Source of the DNA: Allolucifera butyrica
Lineage (GTDB): Bacteria; Bacillota; Negativicutes; Sporomusales; UPPP01
DNA: 49,916 nt
Reading direction: 5' to 3'
Assembly: GCF_900476375.1 (NCBI RefSeq)
Contig: NZ_UPPP01000081.1
Location: forward strand, 1 to 49,916
This document shows, piece by piece, positions 43,757 to 49,916 of this stretch (the stretch's first letter is position 1; every line of letters starts with the position of its first letter). The notes below the pieces were generated by a model that saw only the letters and a list, made by a program, of their open reading frames with translations, had not been told where the DNA came from and searched no databases. Made by a program: the position numbers and the translations under genes.

Positions 43757-45085
43757 TTGCGGGCATTCAACAAAATGGATTTTATTGTTATGGCATTAGG
43801 GAATATCATCGGTTCCGGCATATTTTTGGCCAGCAGCCTGGTAATCAGCGTTGCCGGCGTGTGGACACCGGCGGCTTATTTGTTGGGCGGTCTGATTATG
43901 ATGATGGAAGTGGCATTCATTATTGAAATGTCCGTCGCCAATCCTGTAGCCGGGTCTTTCCGGGTTTATGCCCGGGAAATATTTGGCGACTGGTGGGGTT
44001 ACGTGATCGGCTGGATGTTTTGGACCAGCGGGGTACTGGGGATGGCCAGTGAAGTGACGGCTTGCGCAATTTTTATGCAATTGTGGCTGCACCACGTACC
44101 ATTGTGGATATTTAGCCTGACTTTCTCCATTCTCATTACGATGATCAACCTCAATGACCTGAAAGGATTAAGTAAGATTGAAACCGGTTTATCATTTATT
44201 AAAGTTGCCACCCTGGTTGTATTTATCGTCATCGGTTTTGCCGTGGCTTTCGGGGTAAAGGTCGGAAACGCCACGGAAAGTCTGGCGCAATTTTATAGTG
44301 CGGCCAGCGGGGGTGGCAAAGGAATAACCGGCTTACTGGCTTCCATGCTGCTAATTTTATTCGCCTATACCGGGACCGGCATTATCGGCATGGCGGTGAA
44401 TGAAACGGAAAAACCGGAACGCGTTATTCCCGGGGCAGCCAAAATTATAACAATCAGTGTTGTCCTTTTATACACCTTAGCGGCTTTTTTCATTGTGGCT
44501 ATTATGCCGCCCGGCGCATTAGACACCAAGACCAGTCCATTTGTGACCCTGTTTACTATTTTCCGTATTCCCTTTGCGCCGGATATTGTCAATTTTATTT
44601 TGCTGACCGCCTCGCTGTCGGCGTTAAATTCCCAGGTTTATTCCGCCTCCCGCATGCTTTTTTCCCTGGCGGAAGACCATGAGGCGCCTCGGCTGACGGC
44701 CCGGAAAAATAAAAAGGGAGTGCCGGTGGCGGCCGTTTGGTTAAGCGGCATCGTGCTTATGGGAGTGGTATTGCTGTCGTATTTACTGCCGAAAACTATT
44801 TTTATTTACACGGTCAGTGCCAGCGGGTTCTTAGCCATGGTAAACTGGATGAGCGTTTCCGTCACCCATGTATTTTATCGCCGGAAAATAGAAAAAACCG
44901 CGCCGGAGAAATTGAAATACAAGGCTCCCTGGTATCCGTATTTATCCTGGTTTTGTTTTGCCTTGATCCTGGTTATCTTTTTGTCGTCGCCGCTGTATCC
45001 GGACCAATTGCCCGGGTTATATTCCGGGGGTGGCATTTTGCTGGTCATTGCTTTATCCTATTTATTGATTAAAAAGAAAAAATAG
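43757..45085 (+). CDS. APC-family amino acid permease
   Basis: 442 residues, start TTG at 43757 with AAGAAGGTG 7 nt upstream. Twelve hydrophobic segments; the first has the APC substrate-site motif GNIIGSGIFLASSLV, later FAYTGTGIIGMAVNETEKPERVIPGA and SALNSQVYSASRMLFSLAEDHEAP, the usual amino acid/polyamine/organocation family landmarks. Imports an amino acid by cation symport or exchange; which one is not clear, although the layout is nearest to basic/aromatic amino acid permeases of Firmicutes. Single gene. Confidence 0.88.
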   Translation: MRAFNKMDFIVMALGNIIGSGIFLASSLVISVAGVWTPAAYLLGGLIMMMEVAFIIEMSVANPVAGSFRVYAREIFGDWWGYVIGWMFWTSGVLGMASEVTACAIFMQLWLHHVPLWIFSLTFSILITMINLNDLKGLSKIETGLSFIKVATLVVFIVIGFAVAFGVKVGNATESLAQFYSAASGGGKGITGLLASMLLILFAYTGTGIIGMAVNETEKPERVIPGAAKIITISVVLLYTLAAFFIVAIMPPGALDTKTSPFVTLFTIFRIPFAPDIVNFILLTASLSALNSQVYSASRMLFSLAEDHEAPRLTARKNKKGVPVAAVWLSGIVLMGVVLLSYLLPKTIFIYTVSASGFLAMVNWMSVSVTHVFYRRKIEKTAPEKLKYKAPWYPYLSWFCFALILVIFLSSPLYPDQLPGLYSGGGILLVIALSYLLIKKKK

Positions 45086-45093
45086 CTTAGGGC

Positions 45094-45130
45094 CTGCGAA
45101 AAGGGGATTGATGCGCTTTTTTATACAGCC
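45094..45130. repeat. Fragment of the MITE-like element (inverted)
   Basis: CTGCGAAAAGGGGATTGATG... through CAGCC is the inverted, slightly diverged form of 40312-40348. Only the end of the element is present. Confidence 0.6.
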
Positions 45131-45209
45131 TCGCTCAACGGAAAAAAGGGGAAACCGGCCGCAATATGGAATACAAAAATAACAAATCTGATTGGGAGGC
45201 TGGAGTAGT

Positions 45210-45557
45210 ATGCCAAGATACCGGGTTGTATTTCACATTGATGAGGGGACAAAATCCCGTTGCGTAATGGTGCTTAACAATATGCGCAATCTGCTGGCCG
45301 AGTTGGGCGCAGACGCCGAAGTGCAGCTGGTAGCGAACGGGGAAGGAGTTCTCATGCTGCTGCAAAAGCCCAGCCTATGCGGCGAACAGGTGAAAAGCTT
45401 AATGGCGCAGGGTGTATCATTTGTGACCTGTGCCCATTCACTACAGGCCTTGGGCATTGACGCTGACACATTGCTGGAAGGCGTAAAAATTGTTCCGTCC
45501 GGCGTGGTGGAACTGGTCCGCAGACAGGCGACCGGCTGGGCTTATATCAGGCCATAG
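45210..45557 (+). CDS. DsrE-family protein
   Basis: 115 residues from ATG at 45210 (GGGAGG upstream; the ATG at 45192 precedes that site). Pattern YRVVFHIDEG ... VMVLNNMRNLLAELGADAEVQLVANGEGV ... VKSLMAQGVSFVTCAHSLQALGIDADTLL ... GVVELVRRQATGWAYIRP is that of the DsrE/DsrF-like alpha/beta fold, related to sulfur-relay proteins. The cysteine in FVTCAHSL aligns with the position that is active in sulfur-carrying relatives. It lies before a glucosaminidase gene with a 45-nt gap; no sulfur genes are near. Role unknown. Confidence 0.82.
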   Translation: MPRYRVVFHIDEGTKSRCVMVLNNMRNLLAELGADAEVQLVANGEGVLMLLQKPSLCGEQVKSLMAQGVSFVTCAHSLQALGIDADTLLEGVKIVPSGVVELVRRQATGWAYIRP

Positions 45558-45602
45558 AAGTAGCGAAGCCGTTTCATATAGTAAGGCAAGGAGGATGAAT
45601 CA

Positions 45603-46238
45603 TTGAAGAAACGCTGTCTGTATTTATTGCTGCTGCTTTGTGCCGTCACCTCTTTCGGCGGTGTATTTATGCGTCCTGCCAGTTCAGCCGCGCTGGGTGG
45701 ACAAGAAATTACACAACTTCCTGTTTTGTTTGATGTAACCATTATGGGTCCTCCGCTGGCTACACAAGAGCAATGCGTGAGTCATTTGCTTAAGCATAAT
45801 CCGCTGCCGCTGATTACGGTATCGGCGGCAAAACTGGTAAATTATTATTTCGAAGAAGGACAGCGGGAAGGAATCCGGCCGGATTTTGCATTTGCTCAGG
45901 CTCTGCACGAAACCGGTTATTTTGCTTATGGCGGCGATGTAAACCCGCTGCAAAATAATTACTGCGGGTTGGGAACGACCGGCGGCGGTGTAAAAGGAGC
46001 CTGGTTTCCTTCCGCCCGGATTGGAGTCCGGGCGCAAATCCAGCATTTATTGGCATACGCCTCCAGCCGTCCTCCCGTCACCCCGCTGGTTGATCCGCGC
46101 TATGAGCTGTTGAAGCGCACGGTACGGTTCGGCAAAGCAGTTACCTGGACTGATTTGAACGGGAAGTGGGCGGTACCAGGTATCGGTTATGGGCAAAGAA
46201 TTCTGAGCATTCAGCAGCGGATTTTAATGGGGAAATAA
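45603..46238 (+). CDS. Secreted glucosaminidase-domain protein
   Basis: 211 residues, start TTG after AAGGAGG. Signal peptide MKKRCLYLLLLLCAVTSFGGVFMRPASSA. The catalytic region FEEGQREGIRPDFAFAQALHETGYFAYGGDVNPLQNNYCGLGTTGGG carries the family glutamate (ALHETG) and the N-N-x-x-G-L/I-G pattern of Glucosaminidase/LytG-like GH73 enzymes, which cut N-acetylglucosaminyl linkages in peptidoglycan. The C-terminal part (AKAVTW-TDLNGKWAVPGIGYGQRILSIQQRIL) is the common end of stand-alone members. Acts in the cell envelope. Confidence 0.82.
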   Translation: MKKRCLYLLLLLCAVTSFGGVFMRPASSAALGGQEITQLPVLFDVTIMGPPLATQEQCVSHLLKHNPLPLITVSAAKLVNYYFEEGQREGIRPDFAFAQALHETGYFAYGGDVNPLQNNYCGLGTTGGGVKGAWFPSARIGVRAQIQHLLAYASSRPPVTPLVDPRYELLKRTVRFGKAVTWTDLNGKWAVPGIGYGQRILSIQQRILMGK

Positions 46239-46292
46239 CAAAGTTCTTAAATTAACGTATGTAGAGAAATTGCATTTTAAGAACAAAAAATA

Positions 46293-46321
46293 TTGACGAA
46301 TTATGGCACAGCACCTATAAT
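46293..46321 (+). promoter_or_regulatory. Sigma-A promoter for the pfl operon
   Basis: TTGACG at 46293-46298 and TATAAT at 46316-46321 with 17-nt spacing, just upstream of the riboswitch. Confidence 0.8.
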
Positions 46322-46339
46322 AAATTTATAATCCAATAG

Positions 46340-46444
46340 TACGGAATACGGAACTGGCGGAAAAGTGGAGATTACCACGTGGACTGTATTCTAGGAAAAG
46401 CCGACCGCCTGGGCAAGACCGCATCTTGTTCCAGGCGGTCTTTT
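46340..46444 (+). ncRNA. ZTP (pfl motif) riboswitch with terminator switch
   Basis: The leader holds CGGAACTGGCGG (46349-46361), GTGGAGATTACCAC (46365-46378) and the highly conserved GCCGACCGCCTGGGCA (46400-46415), the landmarks of the pfl/ZTP aptamer. GACCGCCTGG (46403-46412) can instead pair perfectly with CCAGGCGGTC (46431-46440) followed by TTTT, forming a terminator that uses the ligand-binding strand. Binding of ZTP/AICAR ribotide, which builds up when 10-formyl-folate is short, should keep that strand in the aptamer and switch pflBA on, giving more formate for one-carbon metabolism. This motif was first noticed upstream of pfl genes, exactly as here. Confidence 0.93.
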
Positions 46445-46476
46445 AATTTCCAGAATACGGCAGGAGGTCTTGGGAA

Positions 46477-48705
46477 ATGAAAGCATGGAAGGGATTTAAC
46501 GGCGGAATATGGGAAGAACGAATTGATGTCAGGGACTTTATCCAGCGGAATTACCGGCCCTATGAGGAGGACGGCTGTTTTCTAAGCGGGCCGACAGCCG
46601 ACACGGCGGCCCTGTGGGCTGCATGCCGGGACCTGTTGAAACGGGAACGGGACAATGGCGGCGTGCTGACGGTGGATACAGAGTGTGTGTCCACGATTAT
46701 GTCCCACCGGCCGGGCTACATTGATAAAGCGAAAGAACGGATCGTCGGGCTCCAGACGGATGCGCCGCTGAAACGAAGTGTTATTGTAAACGGGGGCATC
46801 CGCATGGCCGAACAGGCCTGCGCCGCATACGGCTATGAATTAAGTCCGTCTATACGGGAAATTTATCATGAGCACACCACCACTCATAATACGGCTGTTT
46901 TTAGTGCTTATACCGACGAAATGAAGCTGGCCCGCCGGGTCGGCATCATTACCGGCCTTCCCGATGCTTATGGACGGGGCCGGATTATCGGCGATTATCG
47001 CCGGATTGCCCTTTACGGCATTGACCGGCTGATTGAAGCGAAACAGGAAGATTTAAAAGGGTTAGCCGCCTGCCCCATGAGCGAGGAAGTGATCCGGCTG
47101 CGGGAAGAAGTGGCCTGGCAGGTTGCCGCCCTGGCAGATATTCTCCATATGGCCCGGGAATACGGCTATGATCTGGCAAGACCGGCGGCAACGGCGCAGG
47201 AAGCGGTACAGTGGCTGTATTTCGGTTATTTGGCGGCCATTAAAGAACAGAACGGCGCTGCCATGTCCCTGGGGCGGGTATCTACTTTCCTGGATATTTA
47301 TCTGGAAAGGGACCGGGCCTGCGGGCTGATTACCGAGAGCGAAGCCCAGGAGATGATTGACCAGATGGTGATTAAGCTGCGGCTGGCCCGCCATTTGCGT
47401 ACGCCGGAATACAATGAGTTATTTGCCGGCGATCCGCTCTGGGTAACCGAAGCAATCGGGGGCATGGGGACCGACGGACGTACACTGGTAACCCGCACCT
47501 CCTATCGCATGCTGCATACGTTATATAATTTGGGACCGGCGCCGGAACCCAATCTGACCGTTCTGTGGTCGCAGGACCTGCCGGCGGCCTTTAAACAGTT
47601 TTGCGCTAAGGTATCCATTGATACCAGTGCTTTGCAATACGAAAATGATGATATTATGCGTCCTGTGTATGGGGATGATTATGCGATTGCCTGCTGTGTT
47701 TCGGCGATGCAGGTGGGCCGGCAGATGCAATTGTTCGGCGCCCGGGCCAATTTGGCCAAAGCGCTGCTGTTGGCGATCAATGGCGGCCGGGATGAAAAAA
47801 CGGGGGAGCAGGTTGGACCGGTTTTACCGCTGCCGCCGGGAGAATGGCTGGACTATGAAACGGTGCGCGCGAATTATTCCCGGGTTCTGGCATGGCTGGC
47901 GGGCCTGTATGTTAACACGCTCAATGTAATTCATTTCATGCATGATAGATATGCCTACGAACGGTCCCAAATGGCGCTGCACGATACGGAAGTGACCCGC
48001 CTTATGGCTTTTGGCGTAGCCGGTCTTTCCGTAGCGGCCGATTCCTTGAGCGCCATCCGGCATGCCCGGGTCAAACCGGTCCGGGACAGCCGGGGAATTG
48101 CCGTTGATTTTGAGATTGTTGGCGAATATCCTTGTTTCGGCAATGGCGATGAGCAGGTGGACGGGCTGGCCCAGGAGGTTGCCGCGGAATTTTCCTGCCT
48201 GTTAAAGCGGTATCCGGCCTATCGTGGCGCCGAGCATACTTTATCTATCTTAACCATCACGTCGAATGTAATGTACGGCAAGAAAACCGGCGCCACGCCG
48301 GACGGACGTAAAGCCGGCGAAGCATTTGCCCCCGGGGCCAATCCCATGCACGGCAGGGACCGCCGGGGCGCTCTGGCGGCGATGCGGTCGATAACCGCCC
48401 TATCTTACGATGACTGCCGGGATGGGATTTCCTACACATTTTCCATTGTTCCGGGCGCTCTGGGCAAAACGAAAGAAGCCCGGCTGCTGAATCTCGTGAC
48501 CCTTCTTGACGGATATGCCCGCCAGCAGGGACATCATATCAATGTAAATGTTCTCGACCGGGCGCTGCTGGAAGACGCCATGGCCAAGCCGGAAAATTAT
48601 CCGCAGCTGACCATCCGCGTTTCCGGTTATGCCGTACACTTTATCAAATTGACGGCCGAACAGCAGCAGGAAGTGATCCGGCGTACGTTTTACCAGGCTG
48701 TATAA
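46477..48705 (+). CDS. pflB: Pyruvate formate-lyase (formate C-acetyltransferase)
   Basis: 742 residues. Adjacent catalytic cysteines Cys406-Cys407 (IACCVSAM) are diagnostic of true PFL, as other glycyl radical enzymes have one; the glycyl radical is Gly717 in RVSGYAVHF near the C-terminus. Converts pyruvate and CoA to acetyl-CoA and formate, in the cytoplasm, once activated by the product of the next gene. Start ATG follows GGCAGGAGG. Expression is predicted to depend on the ZTP riboswitch upstream. In an acetogen-like background it supplies formate for the folate branch. Confidence 0.95.
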   Translation: MKAWKGFNGGIWEERIDVRDFIQRNYRPYEEDGCFLSGPTADTAALWAACRDLLKRERDNGGVLTVDTECVSTIMSHRPGYIDKAKERIVGLQTDAPLKRSVIVNGGIRMAEQACAAYGYELSPSIREIYHEHTTTHNTAVFSAYTDEMKLARRVGIITGLPDAYGRGRIIGDYRRIALYGIDRLIEAKQEDLKGLAACPMSEEVIRLREEVAWQVAALADILHMAREYGYDLARPAATAQEAVQWLYFGYLAAIKEQNGAAMSLGRVSTFLDIYLERDRACGLITESEAQEMIDQMVIKLRLARHLRTPEYNELFAGDPLWVTEAIGGMGTDGRTLVTRTSYRMLHTLYNLGPAPEPNLTVLWSQDLPAAFKQFCAKVSIDTSALQYENDDIMRPVYGDDYAIACCVSAMQVGRQMQLFGARANLAKALLLAINGGRDEKTGEQVGPVLPLPPGEWLDYETVRANYSRVLAWLAGLYVNTLNVIHFMHDRYAYERSQMALHDTEVTRLMAFGVAGLSVAADSLSAIRHARVKPVRDSRGIAVDFEIVGEYPCFGNGDEQVDGLAQEVAAEFSCLLKRYPAYRGAEHTLSILTITSNVMYGKKTGATPDGRKAGEAFAPGANPMHGRDRRGALAAMRSITALSYDDCRDGISYTFSIVPGALGKTKEARLLNLVTLLDGYARQQGHHINVNVLDRALLEDAMAKPENYPQLTIRVSGYAVHFIKLTAEQQQEVIRRTFYQAV

Positions 48706-48730
48706 GGGCGGTGTTATAAAGGAGGATACT

Positions 48731-49462
48731 GTGAAGGGATCTATTCATTCCGTGGAAACGTTCGGTACTGTCGACGGACCGGGAATCCGCTATGTTCTGT
48801 TTCTCAGCGGCTGTGATTTACGCTGCCGGTTTTGCCATAACCGGGATACCTGGGAACGGCAGGAGAAGACCATTACCGTAGCGGAAGTCCTAACGGAGAT
48901 GGAAAACTACCGGCCTTTTTACGAGCCGTCTGCTGGCGGAATCACAGTCAGCGGCGGCGAACCGTTGCTACAGGCGCCGTTTGTTGCTGCGCTGCTCAGG
49001 GCTTGCCGGGAGAGGGGTTTTCATACGGCGGTGGATACGGGAGGCTTTTATCCCGCCGGCGCTTTGTCTCAGGTGATGCCCTTTGCTGATTTGATACAAT
49101 TCAGTGTGAAAGCAGTGGATGCGGAAAAACACCGGCTATTGACCGGCCGGGATAACACCGTTATTTTGGAAAACCTGCGGCAAGCCGCTGCCGGTGCGGC
49201 CGAACTGGTGGTCCGCTATGTTGTGATTCCCGGCATGAACGATAGTGCCGCCGACCTCGCTTTGCTGGCCGGTCTGATTACTTCTTTGCCGCGGACGGCT
49301 GCCGTCGAATTATTGCCATACCATACTATGGGCAAAGTTAAGTGGGAACGGCTGGGCCTGCCTTACAGTCTTGAGGCAATTCCAAGCGCCACGGCGGAAG
49401 ATGTCGTCCAAGCGGCGGCCGTACTCCGGCAGTCCGGTTTAATCGTAAAAAAGACAGGGTGA
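48731..49462 (+). CDS. pflA: Pyruvate formate-lyase-activating enzyme (radical SAM)
   Basis: 243 residues, start GTG after AAAGGAGGAT, 25 nt behind pflB. The [4Fe-4S] motif is Cys28-x3-Cys32-x2-Cys35 (GCDLRCRFCHN), followed by TVSGGEPLLQ (SAM-binding GGE) and PYHTMGKVKWERLG at the C-terminus, matching PflA. It makes the glycyl radical on PflB using S-adenosylmethionine and reduced flavodoxin or ferredoxin. Normal length; no extra ferredoxin domain, in contrast to activases of other glycyl radical enzymes. Confidence 0.95.
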   Translation: MKGSIHSVETFGTVDGPGIRYVLFLSGCDLRCRFCHNRDTWERQEKTITVAEVLTEMENYRPFYEPSAGGITVSGGEPLLQAPFVAALLRACRERGFHTAVDTGGFYPAGALSQVMPFADLIQFSVKAVDAEKHRLLTGRDNTVILENLRQAAAGAAELVVRYVVIPGMNDSAADLALLAGLITSLPRTAAVELLPYHTMGKVKWERLGLPYSLEAIPSATAEDVVQAAAVLRQSGLIVKKTG

Positions 49463-49482
49463 CGGTTCTGATATGCTCCCCT

Positions 49483-49916
49483 TGTGGTAGACAGTTGAAA
49501 TAAAAAAACTGTTTACCATAAGGAGGAGCGTATTTTTATGGGTCGAAAGTTTTCAGTTTCTTATGAAGAACGTATCGATGCAATTGAAAAGTATTTGCGG
49601 CATGAGAATTCATTAACACATCTGGCAAAGCAATTAAAAGTTAGCTATTGGGCTGTTAAGCGGTGGTTAATAACGTATCAGTCTTTGGGGCCAGAAGGAT
49701 TAATAGAAACATCAAAAAACATGCACTACTCGCCGACGTTGAAAGAAGCAGCTGTAATGGATTATTTGGCTGGTACCGGTTCTTACAGAAATCTTTGCAA
49801 AAAATACGGGATTAAATCAACCTGTCAACTGCAAGACTGGGTTTCAAAGTATAATGGTCATGAGGAGTTAAAATCTTCTGGAACGGGAGGAGCCCCCATC
49901 ATGACCAAAGGTCGCA
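49483..49916 (+). mobile_element. IS3-family (IS150-like) element, left part, cut by window end
   Basis: The left end begins TGTGGTAGACAGTTGAAATA at 49483, the typical TG-starting terminal repeat of IS150-group elements, with a partial inner repeat of it (ACTGTTTACCATAAGG) before OrfA. It is inserted 20 bp after the pflA stop. The right end, OrfB and target duplication are outside the window. Confidence 0.8.
49538..49916 (+). CDS. IS3-family transposase OrfA, partial
   Basis: ATG at 49538 after AGGAGGAGCG. The visible 126 residues begin MGRKFSVSYEERIDAIEKYL and contain a helix-turn-helix (LTHLAKQLKVSYWAVKRWL), then a second helix-turn-helix-like repeat (SYRNLCKKYGIKSTCQLQDWVSKYN), the two-HTH layout of IS150-type OrfA (InsJ-like). 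The frame is open at the window end. OrfB with the DDE catalytic core normally follows through a -1 frameshift, and is not visible. Codon use is more AT-rich than in the neighbours, in line with a mobile origin. Confidence 0.85.
   Translation, partial: MGRKFSVSYEERIDAIEKYLRHENSLTHLAKQLKVSYWAVKRWLITYQSLGPEGLIETSKNMHYSPTLKEAAVMDYLAGTGSYRNLCKKYGIKSTCQLQDWVSKYNGHEELKSSGTGGAPIMTKGR

Overview
The window (about 50 kb, GC near 50%, almost fully coding) looks like chromosome of an anaerobic, sporulating, diderm Firmicute, most likely Negativicutes of the Sporomusa type. The grounds are: a TolC/RND tripartite pump (needs an outer membrane) together with a GerM-domain lipoprotein and spore-type cell-wall enzymes; a Ni-Fe CO dehydrogenase and a pyruvate formate-lyase; and a tandem pair of CobT homologues resembling the ArsAB enzyme that Sporomusa ovata uses to make phenolyl cobamides. 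The taxon is inferred from gene content; no marker gene is present.

Layout. 1-3.1 kb (+): end of a poorly understood cluster with a radical SAM TrsS-like C-terminus, an AMP-dependent CoA ligase-like protein, a histidine phosphatase and a C_GCAxxG_C_C protein, closed by a strong terminator. 3.1-4.6 kb: dispersed repeats, a CBO0543-type membrane protein and a hotdog thioesterase. 4.8-10.9 kb (+): tolC, adaptor, RND permease and a DUF2892 protein behind a good promoter. 11.2-14.1 kb (+): copper module csoR-copA. 14.1-19.3 kb (-): cooS, a PaaI-type thioesterase and the two overlapping cobT-like genes. 19.5-22.1 kb: MocR-type regulator divergent from azlCD. 22.2-26.2 kb (+): a Prx6-type peroxiredoxin and the fructose PTS operon. 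26.2-31.5 kb: DUF4127 protein, GDP-fucose synthase-like protein, a short YidC paralogue, GerM lipoprotein and AMIN/Amidase_3 amidase. 31.8-42 kb (+): a soluble CitA/DcuS-type two-component pair, a Cdc48-like AAA ATPase, a four-gene 2-oxoacid:ferredoxin oxidoreductase whose alpha subunit has the active-site residues of oxalate oxidoreductase, then an OFA-family oxalate/formate-type transporter. 42-46.2 kb (+): CLC antiporter with RCK_C domain, amino acid permease, DsrE-like protein and a glucosaminidase. 46.3-49.5 kb (+): ZTP (pfl) riboswitch, pflB and pflA, followed directly by the left end of an IS3-family element that runs off the window.

How it fits together. Several loci deal with one-carbon and low-potential electron metabolism: CO (cooS), oxalate (oxidoreductase plus transporter), formate (pfl under a ZTP riboswitch) and cobamide lower-ligand activation (corrinoids are needed for acetogenic methyl transfer). 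The oxalate locus with its residue-level match, and the asymmetric cobT-like pair, are the most informative finds. Several intergenic gaps carry members of short palindromic repeat families, often ending in terminator-like hairpins. No tRNA, rRNA or CRISPR array was seen.
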